From: Actinobacteria bacterium UBA2272
GTDB taxonomy: Bacteria > Actinomycetota > Coriobacteriia > Anaerosomatales > Anaerosomataceae
Reading direction: 5' to 3'
Assembly: GCA_002347725.1 (NCBI GenBank)
Contig: DDXA01000004.1
Span: 62,001-126,000, forward strand
DNA length: 64,000 nt
A program made the position numbers and the translations under genes. This document shows, piece by piece, positions 1-8,697 of this stretch (its first letter is position 1; every line of letters begins with the position of its first letter). Under the pieces are notes generated by a model. The model was not told where the DNA came from. It made no database searches and worked only from the letters and a program-made list of their open reading frames with translations.

Positions 1-1545
1 AAGTGCGAAGGTCTGTCCACTGACGCGCAGGAGCAACGCGCGGATGATCGCAAGCGTGAGCGGGATGGTGAGCCTGAAGGTACTGCCCTGCCCGAGCACC
101 GAGTCGACATCGAGCGAGCCCTTGAGCCGTTCGACCACGAACTCACGCACCACGTCCATTCCCACGCCGCGACCCGACAGCTCGGTGATGATAGCCGCAG
201 TGGAGAAGCCCTTCTCGAAGATGAGGTAGCTCGCCTCGCGATCGGACAGCGACTTGGCCTCGGACTCGGTGATATAGCCCTTCCGAACGGCGGCGGAGCG
301 CACGCGTTCGGGATCGATGCCCGCGCCGTCATCGCTGATCTCGATGACGATGTGGTCGCCCTCCTGGCGCGCAACGAGCTTGATCGTCCCCTTGGCGGGC
401 TTGCCTGCGGCGACCCGGTCGGCCTCCGGCTCGATGCCGTGGTCCACCGCGTTGCGCATGATGTGGATGAGAGGATCGTTGATCTCCTCGAGGACCTTCT
501 TGTCGAGCTCCGTGTCCCCGCCTTCGATGATGAGTTCGACATCCTTCTTGTACTGCTTGGCAAGGTCCCGCATGGCCCGGGGAAACGTCGTGAACACCGT
601 GCTGACCGGAAGCATGCGCAACTCCATCGCGTGCTCCTGCAGGTCCGCGACCACGGTGGAGGTACGCGACATGTCGTCGGCGTACTCCTTGGCGAGCGCG
701 ACGAGCGCGCGTCGCTGGTCGCCGAACAGGTCGTCGAGTAGTCGGATGTCGTCCAGGAACGCGCCCTGCTCGTCGGCGGGCAGCATGCCGAGCATCGTCT
801 TGATGCGGCCCCAGAGATTGTGGATGTCGGCACCCATGCCGGATACCGAGCGCAGGTCGCGAGCCCGCTGCTCGGCCTTGATCTGCGAGATGACGACCTC
901 ACTGACGAGGTTGAGCAGCCGATCCACCTGACTCGTGCGGATGCGCACGGTCGCCTGGGTCTTGGACTTCAGCGTCTCCTCCCGCTGGGCGCGCTTCGGC
1001 CCGCTCGGAGCGCCGTCGTCCACGTCCTGGCCCTCATCGTCGTGCTCGTCGGCCTCGGCGTCCTCGGCCTCCTCGTCGAGCGCCGCCGCCTCGGCCGCAG
1101 CTTCCGCGGCGGCGACCTCCGCAGCCACAGCCGCTCCCGGCTCCGGCACGGGGGCGTCGCTGTTGGCCATAGCGACCAGTCGCCCGGTCACGCCCTCGAG
1201 ATCGGCCTCGGCCGCCGCATCCTTGCCGGCGTTCTCGGTGAGGAACACGACCGTGTCGAGCGCCTCGAAGAACGTGTCGCTCATGTCGGCGGTGTACGGG
1301 ATCATGCCCTCGCGCACTTTGACCATGATGTCTTCCATGCGATGCGCGATATCGGAGATCTCCATCAGCCCGACCATACGCGAGGAGCCCTTGAGTGTGT
1401 GGGCGTCACGCAGCCACTGATCGATGATCGGCCGATTGGCCGGATCGGCCTCCAGGTTGATGATGCCCTCGTTCAGCCGCTGGAGGAGGTCGGTTGCCTC
1501 CTCCTGGAACTTCGAGATGAACGCCGAGCGGTCGAACTCGACCAT
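1..1545 (-). CDS. cheA: Chemotaxis histidine kinase CheA (3' end outside window)
   Basis: CheA autophosphorylates on an N-terminal histidine and passes phosphate to CheY-type regulators under control of chemoreceptors. The ATG at 1545 follows AAGGAG by seven bases. An HPt domain carries RDAHTLKGSSRM with His49. An acidic, alanine-rich linker (about residues 130-185) is followed by the dimerisation helices (VRIRTSQVDRLLNLVSEVV), then the ATPase domain with an N box (HIMRNAVDHGIE), a G1 box (DDGAGID) and GRGVGMDVV. The window edge cuts the gene at the start of the CheW-like P5 domain, about 514 residues in. It is the last visible gene of the leftward che operon. No receiver domain is visible. 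Identification is secure; the C-terminal architecture cannot be seen. Confidence 0.96.
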   Translation of the reverse strand, partial: MVEFDRSAFISKFQEEATDLLQRLNEGIINLEADPANRPIIDQWLRDAHTLKGSSRMVGLMEISDIAHRMEDIMVKVREGMIPYTADMSDTFFEALDTVVFLTENAGKDAAAEADLEGVTGRLVAMANSDAPVPEPGAAVAAEVAAAEAAAEAAALDEEAEDAEADEHDDEGQDVDDGAPSGPKRAQREETLKSKTQATVRIRTSQVDRLLNLVSEVVISQIKAEQRARDLRSVSGMGADIHNLWGRIKTMLGMLPADEQGAFLDDIRLLDDLFGDQRRALVALAKEYADDMSRTSTVVADLQEHAMELRMLPVSTVFTTFPRAMRDLAKQYKKDVELIIEGGDTELDKKVLEEINDPLIHIMRNAVDHGIEPEADRVAAGKPAKGTIKLVARQEGDHIVIEISDDGAGIDPERVRSAAVRKGYITESEAKSLSDREASYLIFEKGFSTAAIITELSGRGVGMDVVREFVVERLKGSLDVDSVLGQGSTFRLTIPLTLAIIRALLLRVSGQTFAL

Positions 1546-1578
1546 GCCGTTACTCCTTCAGGCCCGCGACACAGGGCA

Positions 1579-2805
1579 CTAGCTGACGATCCTGAACGCA
1601 GAGCCGACCTGGCTCGATTCCCGTGCGATGTTGGCGAGCTGCTCCGCCGCCCCGGCGACCTGCCGGCTGCCCGCGGCGGTCTGCTGCGCCACGGACGCGA
1701 CCTCACGCATCGCCTTGACGACCTGGTCGGTGGCGCTCTTCTGCTGCTGTGTCGCGGCCGAGATCTCCTTGGCCGACACGGTGGTCTGCTCGATCGTCTC
1801 GAGGATCTGCTCGAGGCTGTCGCCCGTGACGTTTGCCAGCTCGACGCCACTCTGGACCTGCTTGAGCTCCTGCTCGGTCGAGAGTACGAGGTCGTTGGCG
1901 GCGCTCTGTATCTCGGTCATGATCGACTCGATCTCGCCGGTGGAGTCCACGACCGACTCGGCGAGCTTGCGGATCTCGATCGCGACCACCGAGAAGCCCT
2001 TGCCCGCCTCACCCGCTCGTGCGGCCTCGATGGCGGCGTTGAGCGCAAGGATCTTCGTCTGGTCGGCGATGCTGTTGATGATGGTCAGTACCTGGCCGAT
2101 CTGCTGGCTGCGTTCGCCCAGCTGGAGGATCTTGTTGGCCGAGGCCTGCGTACGCGCCCGGATCTGCTCCATGGACTCGAGCGTGTTCATGACCGCCTGC
2201 TGTCCCGACTCGGCGCTGCCGAGTGAGGTTTCCGCCATCTTGACCACCTGGTTCGCGTTGTCGGCGATCTGGCGGTAGGTCGCGGCGAGTTCCTCCATAG
2301 TGGCCGTCGTCTGACTGATCGATGCCGCCTGCTCGGCTGCGCCGGATGCCTGCTGCTCGGTGGCCGAGAGGATCTCCGATGAGGCACCGGAGAGACGGTT
2401 GGACGACTCCTGCGTCTGGGTGATCAGGTACACGATGAGGTCCAGCATCTGATTGTAGGAGCGCGCGAGCACGCCGAACTCGTCCTTGCTGCTGAGGTTG
2501 ACCTTGTGGCCGATCTCCCCGTCACACGCAGAACGCACGCTCTGCACGACGAGGCTGAGCGGCGCGATCATCTTCCGGCCGATCACGCCGAACAGGTAGA
2601 GGAAGACTGCGAGCAGGACCATGAACGTCCCGACCACGATGGCGGCATCCGTCAGCAGGTTCGGCTCTCCCTTAAGGTACCCGCCGAAGACGAACCATGC
2701 CACGGCGAGCTGGATCGTGTTGACCGCCGTGACGAGCGCAAGGATCACGAGCGAGTACTTGAGAAGGAAACTGCTCTGGACCTTGTCGATGAGTCTCTTG
2801 AACAT
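1579..2805 (-). CDS. Methyl-accepting chemotaxis protein, membrane-bound, no large sensor domain
   Basis: This is a 408-residue chemoreceptor that would signal to CheA through CheW. Two hydrophobic segments lie within the first ~95 residues with only a short stretch between them, so there is no sizeable periplasmic ligand domain. A HAMP segment follows (IAPLSLVVQSVRSACDGEIG), then a long coiled-coil signalling domain whose hairpin tip reads IADQTKILALNAAIEAARAG with downstream GKGFSVVAIEIRKLAE. The start at 2805 has TAGGAGAG upstream; the open frame extends further but without a comparable ribosome site. The gene sits between cheW and cheA. With so little outside the membrane, it may sense the membrane or energy state, or partner another protein; that is inference. 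Confidence 0.93.
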   Translation of the reverse strand: MFKRLIDKVQSSFLLKYSLVILALVTAVNTIQLAVAWFVFGGYLKGEPNLLTDAAIVVGTFMVLLAVFLYLFGVIGRKMIAPLSLVVQSVRSACDGEIGHKVNLSSKDEFGVLARSYNQMLDLIVYLITQTQESSNRLSGASSEILSATEQQASGAAEQAASISQTTATMEELAATYRQIADNANQVVKMAETSLGSAESGQQAVMNTLESMEQIRARTQASANKILQLGERSQQIGQVLTIINSIADQTKILALNAAIEAARAGEAGKGFSVVAIEIRKLAESVVDSTGEIESIMTEIQSAANDLVLSTEQELKQVQSGVELANVTGDSLEQILETIEQTTVSAKEISAATQQQKSATDQVVKAMREVASVAQQTAAGSRQVAGAAEQLANIARESSQVGSAFRIVS

Positions 2806-2816
2806 ATGCGTCTCTC

Positions 2817-3371
2817 CTAGGTGTTCTCGCCGACGGGCTCGAGGGCCTTCTCCAGATTGACGATGCCGATCAGCCGGCCCTCGATGAAGACGGAACCGGC
2901 TATGTACTCGACCTGCGACTTGTCGAGCGTCGACAGGGGCGGCTCGATCGAGTCTCTCGGCACATCCACGATGTCGCCGATCTCGTCGACCACGATCGCG
3001 CTCGAGCACGTGTCGTTCGCAACGATGATCGCCGGCGGCCTCTCGTCACTCAGATCGATCTCGGTCCGGCTGGGGACCCGCATCAGTGTCGCGATGTCGG
3101 TGACCGAGACGATCTCGCCACGAACGTTGACCACCCCAAGTACGAAGTCCGGAACGCGCGGGACCCGGGTCACAGCGTATTCGTTGTAGATCTCGCGGAC
3201 CCGCTCGATGGGCACCGCGTACCACTCCTCTCCAAGTCGGAAGAGGAGCAACCCCACCGTCTCTATGGCGATCGTTTCTTCGCCCGCCTGCGCCAGGGAC
3301 TCGGCCCGGCGACGAAGTATGGCTCGATCCTGATCCGCATGGAACCGGGTGGTCGGGCCTGCCTCGGTCAT
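2817..3371 (-). CDS. cheW: CheW-like coupling protein 1
   Basis: A 184-residue CheW-domain protein that would bridge the chemoreceptor and CheA. After an N-terminal extension of about 45 residues comes the typical CheW core: LLLFRLGEEWYAVPIERVRE, then RVPRVPDFVLGVVNVRGEIV, then a valine-rich second sub-domain ending near IAGSVFIEGRLIGIVNLEK. Its ATG at 3371 overlaps the stop of the upstream cheW by four bases (ATGA), so the two are translationally coupled. Its stop codon lies within the ribosome-binding site of the downstream receptor gene. Two CheW proteins in tandem suggest separate docking surfaces or separate receptor classes; that is inference. Confidence 0.93.
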   Translation of the reverse strand: MTEAGPTTRFHADQDRAILRRRAESLAQAGEETIAIETVGLLLFRLGEEWYAVPIERVREIYNEYAVTRVPRVPDFVLGVVNVRGEIVSVTDIATLMRVPSRTEIDLSDERPPAIIVANDTCSSAIVVDEIGDIVDVPRDSIEPPLSTLDKSQVEYIAGSVFIEGRLIGIVNLEKALEPVGENT

Positions 3372-3970
3372 AGTCCCTCCCCACCCGCAGCAACGGCAAC
3401 ACTCAGCGCCTCGTCCGGTACCAGCCGCTCGAGATCGAACATCATCACAAGACCCTGTGCGAGTCTGCACACGCCGAGCATCCGGTCGGCAAGAGCGTAG
3501 AGACTCGTGGGAGGCTGCATGCAGCCCTCCGGCACCTCGACCACGTCCTCGACCGAGTCCACGATCAAGCACACGACCTGTCCGTGCACGAGGCAGAAGA
3601 CCATCGGTGTCTCGAGGGTGTACTCCCGTCGCTCCATTCCGACGAGTACCCGAAGGTCGACAGCGGGAACGACCAGTCCGCGCACATCGAGGAGCCCGAC
3701 GAGGGCCGGCGATGCATCCGGCATCGGCATGAGTTCGACGATCTGCTGAATCTCCTGGACCGACTCGATCGGAAGCCCGTAGAGCTGCTCGCCGAGCCGG
3801 AACGTGAGAGCCCGTGGCACATCGCCGGCGCCCGGCCTCACGCCGACCTCATCGGTCACCTCGACCGGCGCGGTCACGTCCTCCGGGGCGTCGTCGGACG
3901 CGGGAGCGACTGCCTGCGGTTCCGCCACCGGAGCTGCGGGCGTCTCGCTGTCTTTCTTCTTGCGTGGCAC
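3368..3970 (-). CDS. CheW-like coupling protein 2 with charged N-terminal tail
   Basis: A 200-residue CheW-domain protein starting with GTG at 3970, six bases after GGAG. The first ~50 residues form a low-complexity Lys/Pro/Ala/Glu tail (PRKKKDSETPAAPVAEP and onward), probably disordered. The CheW fold follows: ALTFRLGEQLYGLPIESVQE, MPDASPALVGLLDVRGLVVP, then VVCLIVDSVEDVVEVPEG. It differs clearly from its neighbour, so this is an old duplication rather than a recent copy. It overlaps that gene by ATGA. Alternative: the single CheW domain could serve a receptor cluster specific to the PilB-like protein encoded just upstream. Confidence 0.92.
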   Translation of the reverse strand: MPRKKKDSETPAAPVAEPQAVAPASDDAPEDVTAPVEVTDEVGVRPGAGDVPRALTFRLGEQLYGLPIESVQEIQQIVELMPMPDASPALVGLLDVRGLVVPAVDLRVLVGMERREYTLETPMVFCLVHGQVVCLIVDSVEDVVEVPEGCMQPPTSLYALADRMLGVCRLAQGLVMMFDLERLVPDEALSVAVAAGGEGL

Positions 3971-3982
3971 CGACTACTCCGT

Positions 3983-5809
3983 TCAGTCTGCGTATCTCAA
4001 CACCCTGTTGAGTTCCTCGGCACTGACCTCGCCGGACTTGACCCTCGCCAGACCGGAGACCACGAGGGGCCTCATGCCCGCTGCCATCGCCGCCTTGGCG
4101 ATGTCTTCGGTAGACCCCCCTCTGCCGACCACGGAGCGCACCGGCTCAGTGAACGGCAGCACCTCGTGCAGCGCGGTGGCGCCGCGGAAGCCGGTCTTGC
4201 CACAGTTGGGACAGCCGGTCCCGGCCCTGTCAGCGATGTCTCCGGGGGCACCGGGGATACGGACAGCGAGGCGGCCATCGGTCTCCATCGAGCAGTTGGG
4301 GCAGTTCAGCCGGACCAGACGCTGCCCGACCGCAAGCGTGAGGGCCGCGGCCAGGCTATGCGGCTCGGCACCGAGGTCGAGCATGCGCCGCACGCCAGCG
4401 GCGATGTCCGCGGCGGGGAACGTCGCGACCACGAGCTTGCCGTAACCGGCGGCCTCCACCGCGAGATGCACGTCCTCGACCGTGCGGAGGCCATCGATCG
4501 CGATGACGTCCGTGTCCTGTCGCATGCCAGCCGCGATGTAGGCGGCCGGCGACGGACCTCCCGGCTCGATCATGACCTGCGCGACCGCAGGGATCTCGTG
4601 CTCGATGGACTGCTCCACCGAGTAGACGGTCTTCCCGGCCGAAGCGGCGTGCGCAAGCAGCGCGTAGTACGTGGTGCTCGACCCGCCGGCGACCGGCGCA
4701 CACACGAGCAGGATGCCCCGTCCACGCTCCACCATCGCCCGGAGGGCGCGGGATTCCGCTTCGGAGACCCCGAGTTCCTCGAGCCCCCGGGGCTGCGGGC
4801 GAAACGCGGCGAGCGAGATCACGAGCCGCTGACCCGCGATCGTCGGTACGACCGACGTCGTGAGCACGAGATCGCGGTCGGCGAGATGTGTGCGGAGCCG
4901 GCCGAGCGCGGGACGTGAGGCGGGCACGCTCGAGAGCTTCGTGTACTGCTTGAAGCCCTCGATAAGTGACGCCTGGAGCGAGACCGGAGCGCTCGCCACC
5001 TTCTCCAGCCCGCCCTGCACACGATAGACGAGGAAGAAATCCTCCTTGTAGGGCAGCAGGTGGATACGGCTCGCGCCGCGCGCGACGGCATGCTCAAGGA
5101 TGTCGGCGACGAGCAACGCCACCTTCCGGGCGTCGGCCACCGCGAGCACGTCCAGGTCGATCGCCGAGGGGCCGGATCCGACAGGCGCCGCAGCCGCCAT
5201 CTGTTCGATGGCTATCGCCGCGGGAGCCGACGGCGCCGCAGAGACGTCCTCGAGAATCGGCGCCACGGGCACAGCCGGCGTCTCCTCGGCGGTCTCCTCG
5301 AAGAAGTCCGAGGCCGTCACCGCCGGCGCGACCACATCGGGTACGGCAGTCGGTGCGGTCGCTGTCGCACCGCCGTAGTACTGGTCGAGCGCGCCAGCCA
5401 CGGACGCGACGTCGGCGAGGACCGGCTCGACTTCCAGACCCAGCTCGGCAGCAACGCCGTCGAGGACGAACACGTCCATCGGATCGCCTATGGCGACGGT
5501 GAGCATTCCCTCGATCTCGAACAGAGGCAGGACTCGACGGGAGCGCGCGATCGCCACCGGCACGAGAGCGAGCGCGTCGTCTTCCGGCGCGTAACTCGAA
5601 AGGTCGACCTGGGGGACGCCCATCTCATGCTCGAGCACGGCAACGACATCGGACGTTCCGACGAGATCGCGTTCGGCGATGACGGTGCCCACGGACACGC
5701 CGCGCGCGGATGCAGCCTCCTGGGCGTTGCTCACCTGCTCGGCCGTTACCAGCCCCGCTGCCACAAGACTATCAAGCACACGTGCAGAGATGCTGCTGCC
5801 GGCTGTCAT
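3983..5809 (-). CDS. PilB/GspE-family protein with degenerate ATPase motifs
   Basis: A 608-residue protein with the layout of a type II secretion/type IV pilus assembly ATPase: a MshEN-like N-terminal domain (residues ~5-130), an Ala/Pro-rich linker (~135-215), then the N2-C1 core with the C-terminal tetracysteine (CPNC, CPNC) and the trailing GFRGATALHEVLPF block. The catalytic parts are lost. The Walker A position reads APVAGGSSTTYY at residues 371-382, where the family has GPTGSGKTTT. Walker B reads DVIAIDGLRT at 434-443, lacking the GE pair. The Asp box (VEQSIEHE) and His box (VATFPAAD) are also altered. It sits inside the che operon, eight bases after the CheY-like gene. It is probably a non-hydrolysing scaffold or nucleotide-second-messenger sensor; the function is inferred. 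Confidence 0.85.
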   Translation of the reverse strand: MTAGSSISARVLDSLVAAGLVTAEQVSNAQEAASARGVSVGTVIAERDLVGTSDVVAVLEHEMGVPQVDLSSYAPEDDALALVPVAIARSRRVLPLFEIEGMLTVAIGDPMDVFVLDGVAAELGLEVEPVLADVASVAGALDQYYGGATATAPTAVPDVVAPAVTASDFFEETAEETPAVPVAPILEDVSAAPSAPAAIAIEQMAAAAPVGSGPSAIDLDVLAVADARKVALLVADILEHAVARGASRIHLLPYKEDFFLVYRVQGGLEKVASAPVSLQASLIEGFKQYTKLSSVPASRPALGRLRTHLADRDLVLTTSVVPTIAGQRLVISLAAFRPQPRGLEELGVSEAESRALRAMVERGRGILLVCAPVAGGSSTTYYALLAHAASAGKTVYSVEQSIEHEIPAVAQVMIEPGGPSPAAYIAAGMRQDTDVIAIDGLRTVEDVHLAVEAAGYGKLVVATFPAADIAAGVRRMLDLGAEPHSLAAALTLAVGQRLVRLNCPNCSMETDGRLAVRIPGAPGDIADRAGTGCPNCGKTGFRGATALHEVLPFTEPVRSVVGRGGSTEDIAKAAMAAGMRPLVVSGLARVKSGEVSAEELNRVLRYAD

Positions 5810-5817
5810 CGGCGGCC

Positions 5818-6198
5818 CTACCCCTGGACCTTGGAAAGCTCTTCGGCCACAGCAGCAAGCAGCACGTCAGGATCGACAGGCTTGGTCAGGTACTGGTTGG
5901 CGCCGGTGCGGATGCCAGTGGCCATCGCCTGTTCCTCGGTCTTGGCGGTAAGCATGATGATCGGGATGGCCTTGTAGTTCTGATCGAACTTGAGCAGTCG
6001 GCACACCCTGTAGCCGTCAAGCTTGGGAAGCATCACATCGAGCAGGATCAGGTCCGGCTTCTCCCCACGCGCGGTCTCCAGAGCCTCCGCCCCGTCCACC
6101 GCTGTGATGACCTCGTAACCGCCGGCCTCGAGGATGGCCTTGATCATCTCCAGGATGGTGGGACTATCGTCCACCGCCAGTATCCGCGCGCCTGCCAT
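5818..6198 (-). CDS. Single-domain response regulator (CheY/PilG type)
   Basis: A 126-residue stand-alone receiver domain. It has the acidic pair in LAVDDSPT (Asp10, Asp11), the phosphoacceptor Asp54 in LLDVMLPKLDG, the switch Thr in IIMLTAKT, and the conserved Lys in YLTKPVD. It has no output domain, so it acts by protein contact. ATG at 6198 (MAGARIL) is preferred over the longer in-frame start because it matches the family N-terminus. It lies between cheR and the PilB-like gene, so its partner could be the flagellar switch or, as with PilG, a pilus motor component. CheA in the same operon is the likely kinase. Confidence 0.93.
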   Translation of the reverse strand: MAGARILAVDDSPTILEMIKAILEAGGYEVITAVDGAEALETARGEKPDLILLDVMLPKLDGYRVCRLLKFDQNYKAIPIIMLTAKTEEQAMATGIRTGANQYLTKPVDPDVLLAAVAEELSKVQG

Positions 6199-6276
6199 AC
6201 CCTCAGTCTCCCTCCCGCTCCGACCCCCGGCAACCGTCACGGCGCCGTGGGCCGAGCAGCTGGCCTATCTGCGCCT

Positions 6277-7788
6277 TTACGTCGAATCCGTGGCTTTCCG
6301 ACACTCTATCAGACTACGCTCGCACGTCTTGACCAGCAGATCCGCCTGGAACCCGCCGGAGAACTCCGTCCAGTCGCCTTCAGGGGACTTGCGAAGCGCC
6401 TTGAGCGCGTTCTCGTACTCCCGGGCGGCCGCCTGCCACTTACGCTGCGACTTGTAGACGTTGGCAAGGTTCAAGTGCGCCAGCGCGAAATCGGCGTCGA
6501 TGTAGATCGTCTTCTTGAGTTCGCTGATCGCCCGGACGGTGTCTCCTTGCCGCTGGTAGATGATGCCGAGGATGTACCGTGCGACGGGAAGCAGCGGGTT
6601 GATGGCCAGCGCACGGTGGCATGCGGCCAGCGCCTCGTCGTAGGCGCCCGAGTCGGCGTGAACGTATGCCGAAAGCAGGTGTGCCTCGGCGCTGTTCGGG
6701 TCCTCGGCCAGCACCCGCGCGACGAGATCGAGGACCTCGGCCGGCCGGCGCTCCTGCATCCGTGCCCGGGCCTGGACGATCAACTCCGCCGGACTCGCCA
6801 GGTCGGCGGGGACGCGCTCCGGAGGTGCCGGACGCTCGGATGCCGGCTCTACGATCCGGCCTCGTCGTGGCGTCCGCACAGGCTGCGCGGCAGCAGGACG
6901 CGCCCCGTGCGCCCGCTGGCCGAACGTGAACAGCCGGCGAGCCGCCGGCTTCCGGTAGAGAAACACCCCACCGATCTCGAGTGGCTCGAAGTCGTCGCTG
7001 ATCGATGTCAGGGTCTCCGAGTGCCCGATGAACAGGTACCCGCCCGGGTTCAGACTCTCGAAGAAGTTGGACACCACGCGCCTCGTCGACTCGAGTCGGA
7101 AGTAGATGGTGACATTGCGGCAGAAGATGACGTCCCAGTTGCCCATGAGCGACAGGGGGTAGGGCTCCCTGATGAGGTTGTGATAGCCGAAGTCGACGAG
7201 TGATCGGACGCGGTCGGCGACCCGGTACCCGCCGACCGGTACCGGCGAGTAGTGCCGGGCCACGACGTCCTCGGGCACGTTCATCATGGACCGCTTGCCG
7301 TACACGGCGGCCTTCGCGTGCGCGAGCGCCTTGGTGGAGACGTCGGTGCCGAGGACCTGCGGCTTCCAGCCGAGTCCGTCAAGCGACATGTCGAGCAGTG
7401 TCATCGAGATCGAATACGGTTCCTCGCCCGTCGAACACCCGGCAGACCAGATCCGCAGGTTGCGGCTGTTGGAGGGCTTGGATGCCATGATCTCGGGCAA
7501 GACCCGGTCCCGCAGCGCATCGAACTGCTGGGGGAACCGGAAGAAGCTCGTCTCGTTGATCGTCACGAGGTTCAGCAACTCGTTGAACTCGTGCTCATCG
7601 CGCTCAAGCGCCGCATAGTAGTCGGCAAGCGTCGTATAGCCAAGCCGGGTGGCACGCGTGACAAGGGAGATCCTGAGGGAGTCGACCTTGGACTCCTCGA
7701 GGTAGATGCCGGACTGATGGTGGAGCAGGTCGCGGAAGCGACGGAACTCCTCGAGGGTCAGATCCTTTGCAAGACTCTCGTTCAGCAC
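6277..7788 (-). CDS. cheR: CheR-type methyltransferase with C-terminal TPR repeats
   Basis: A 503-residue fusion. The first ~280 residues are a CheR domain, which transfers methyl from S-adenosylmethionine to receptor glutamates: NETSFFRFPQQFDAL, the SAM-binding RIWSAGCSTGEEPYSISM, FCRNVTIYF and GGYLFIGHSETL. A Pro/Arg/Ala-rich linker (~295-345) leads to about three to four TPR units (for example AEAHLLSAYVHADSGAYDEA and ALAHLNLANVYKSQRKWQAA). CheR-TPR fusions occur in Frz/Chp-like and Myxococcus pathways, where the TPR docks the enzyme to its receptor. GTG at 7788 lies 11 bases after GGGAGG. No cheB is visible; it may lie beyond cheA. Confidence 0.92.
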   Translation of the reverse strand: MLNESLAKDLTLEEFRRFRDLLHHQSGIYLEESKVDSLRISLVTRATRLGYTTLADYYAALERDEHEFNELLNLVTINETSFFRFPQQFDALRDRVLPEIMASKPSNSRNLRIWSAGCSTGEEPYSISMTLLDMSLDGLGWKPQVLGTDVSTKALAHAKAAVYGKRSMMNVPEDVVARHYSPVPVGGYRVADRVRSLVDFGYHNLIREPYPLSLMGNWDVIFCRNVTIYFRLESTRRVVSNFFESLNPGGYLFIGHSETLTSISDDFEPLEIGGVFLYRKPAARRLFTFGQRAHGARPAAAQPVRTPRRGRIVEPASERPAPPERVPADLASPAELIVQARARMQERRPAEVLDLVARVLAEDPNSAEAHLLSAYVHADSGAYDEALAACHRALAINPLLPVARYILGIIYQRQGDTVRAISELKKTIYIDADFALAHLNLANVYKSQRKWQAAAREYENALKALRKSPEGDWTEFSGGFQADLLVKTCERSLIECRKATDST

Positions 7789-7810
7789 CGCTGTTCGTGC
7801 CTCCCGCCGG

Positions 7811-8548
7811 TCACGCGCCGGCCTCGTCGCCGAGTCTCTCGATGAGTCCCGCAGCGTACATCCCGTACAAGATCTTGGCGGTCTCGAAGTCGTTGTATCC
7901 GGTGAGATCCACCAGGTCGCGAACCGAGCGCCCGCCGTGCAGATAGCACAGGAGCATCCATTCGCGCGGCTTGAGATGTATCTCCATGGACTTGTCGCCG
8001 GGCGCACCGGCCATAACGAACTCGGTGTCCATCGACGGGATCTTCTGGCGGATACGCCCCCACAGTTCGAGTCGACGCGATGCCTCCATGATGATGTTCT
8101 CGACCGAGACCGCGATGCCGATGTCCTCGTCATCGCACGTCTCGTCGGGCTCGAACCGAAGCTCGCCCTCCTCCCACCGGAAGAGGTCGAAGAGCGTGTC
8201 GTTGATCTGCTCCTGGATGAACGCCTCGAGCACGCGCCCGTCGAGATACCCCTCGTCGACGAGGATCTGCCCGAGCCGCCGGCCGGCCTTCTCCTTCTTC
8301 TGGATCTTCTGGAGACCGAGTGCCTGCCTCAGCTGCTTTTCCGAGATGACTCCCGCCTTGACTATGCGTCTGCCGAGCGACTCACGGTGCCAGTTGGAAC
8401 TCGCGAAGAAGACGCGACCCTTCTTGAAGCAGACCTTGCCCTGGGCGTCCGGCCGTTCGAGGTAGAGCGTGCCGGTCTTCCGCCCCGATGCAAGCAGGCG
8501 GAACATATCTTCAAGCGAGAAGTCCTTCAGATTGCCTTCGAGAGCCAC
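7811..8548 (-). CDS. DUF4388 (PatA-like) protein, first gene of the che operon
   Basis: A 245-residue soluble protein. Residues ~1-75 match the DUF4388/PatA-N pattern (NLKDFSLEDMFRLLASGRKT then GTLYLERPDAQGKVCFKKGR). This domain is often joined to response regulators and two-component proteins. Residues ~80-150 contain two segments resembling MshEN motifs (LGRRIVKAGVISEKQLRQAL; RRLGQILVDEGYLDGRVLEA). The C-terminal third looks like a winged-helix-type segment (PREWMLLCYLHGGRSVRDLV). GTG at 8548 follows AGGAG by eight bases. It is transcribed from a predicted promoter at 8622-8650 and heads the operon. Its biochemical role is unknown; an adaptor or second-messenger sensor function is inferred. 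Confidence 0.85.
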   Translation of the reverse strand: MALEGNLKDFSLEDMFRLLASGRKTGTLYLERPDAQGKVCFKKGRVFFASSNWHRESLGRRIVKAGVISEKQLRQALGLQKIQKKEKAGRRLGQILVDEGYLDGRVLEAFIQEQINDTLFDLFRWEEGELRFEPDETCDDEDIGIAVSVENIIMEASRRLELWGRIRQKIPSMDTEFVMAGAPGDKSMEIHLKPREWMLLCYLHGGRSVRDLVDLTGYNDFETAKILYGMYAAGLIERLGDEAGA

Positions 8549-8614
8549 GTGCGGCACTCCTGTGGTCGTGGCGGTCGTGGCGGCCGCATGGAAACGGCCC
8601 GGCCGAAGCAGTCG

Positions 8615-8673
8615 CGCGCCAATCGTAGCACGCCAGCGGGGGTGCTTGAACAACCGCCGCGAACGCCGTTCGC
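8615..8673 (-). promoter_or_regulatory. Predicted che-operon promoter with upstream palindrome
   Basis: Reading leftward, an extended -10 element TGC-TACGAT occupies 8622-8630 (hexamer 8622-8627), placing the start of transcription near 8615 and giving a leader of about 65 bases before the DUF4388 gene. A recognisable -35 is weak (TTCAAG, 17 bases upstream). A 15-bp perfect palindrome, GCGAACgccGTTCGC, lies at 8659-8673, centred about 50 bases upstream of the predicted start, where an activator would sit. Confidence 0.45.
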
Positions 8674-8697
8674 CGATTGACGCGGCTGCGCTTGTGA

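Noticed and set aside
820..2226. Long plus-strand open frame opposite cheA and the chemoreceptor
   Set aside because: Antisense shadow of a GC-rich coding region; it spans two real genes, has no ribosome site and its protein is His/Arg/Leu-rich without domain sense.
3983..5809. Active PilB motor or T2SS ATPase
   Set aside because: Walker A lysine, Walker B glutamate and Asp/His boxes are all changed.
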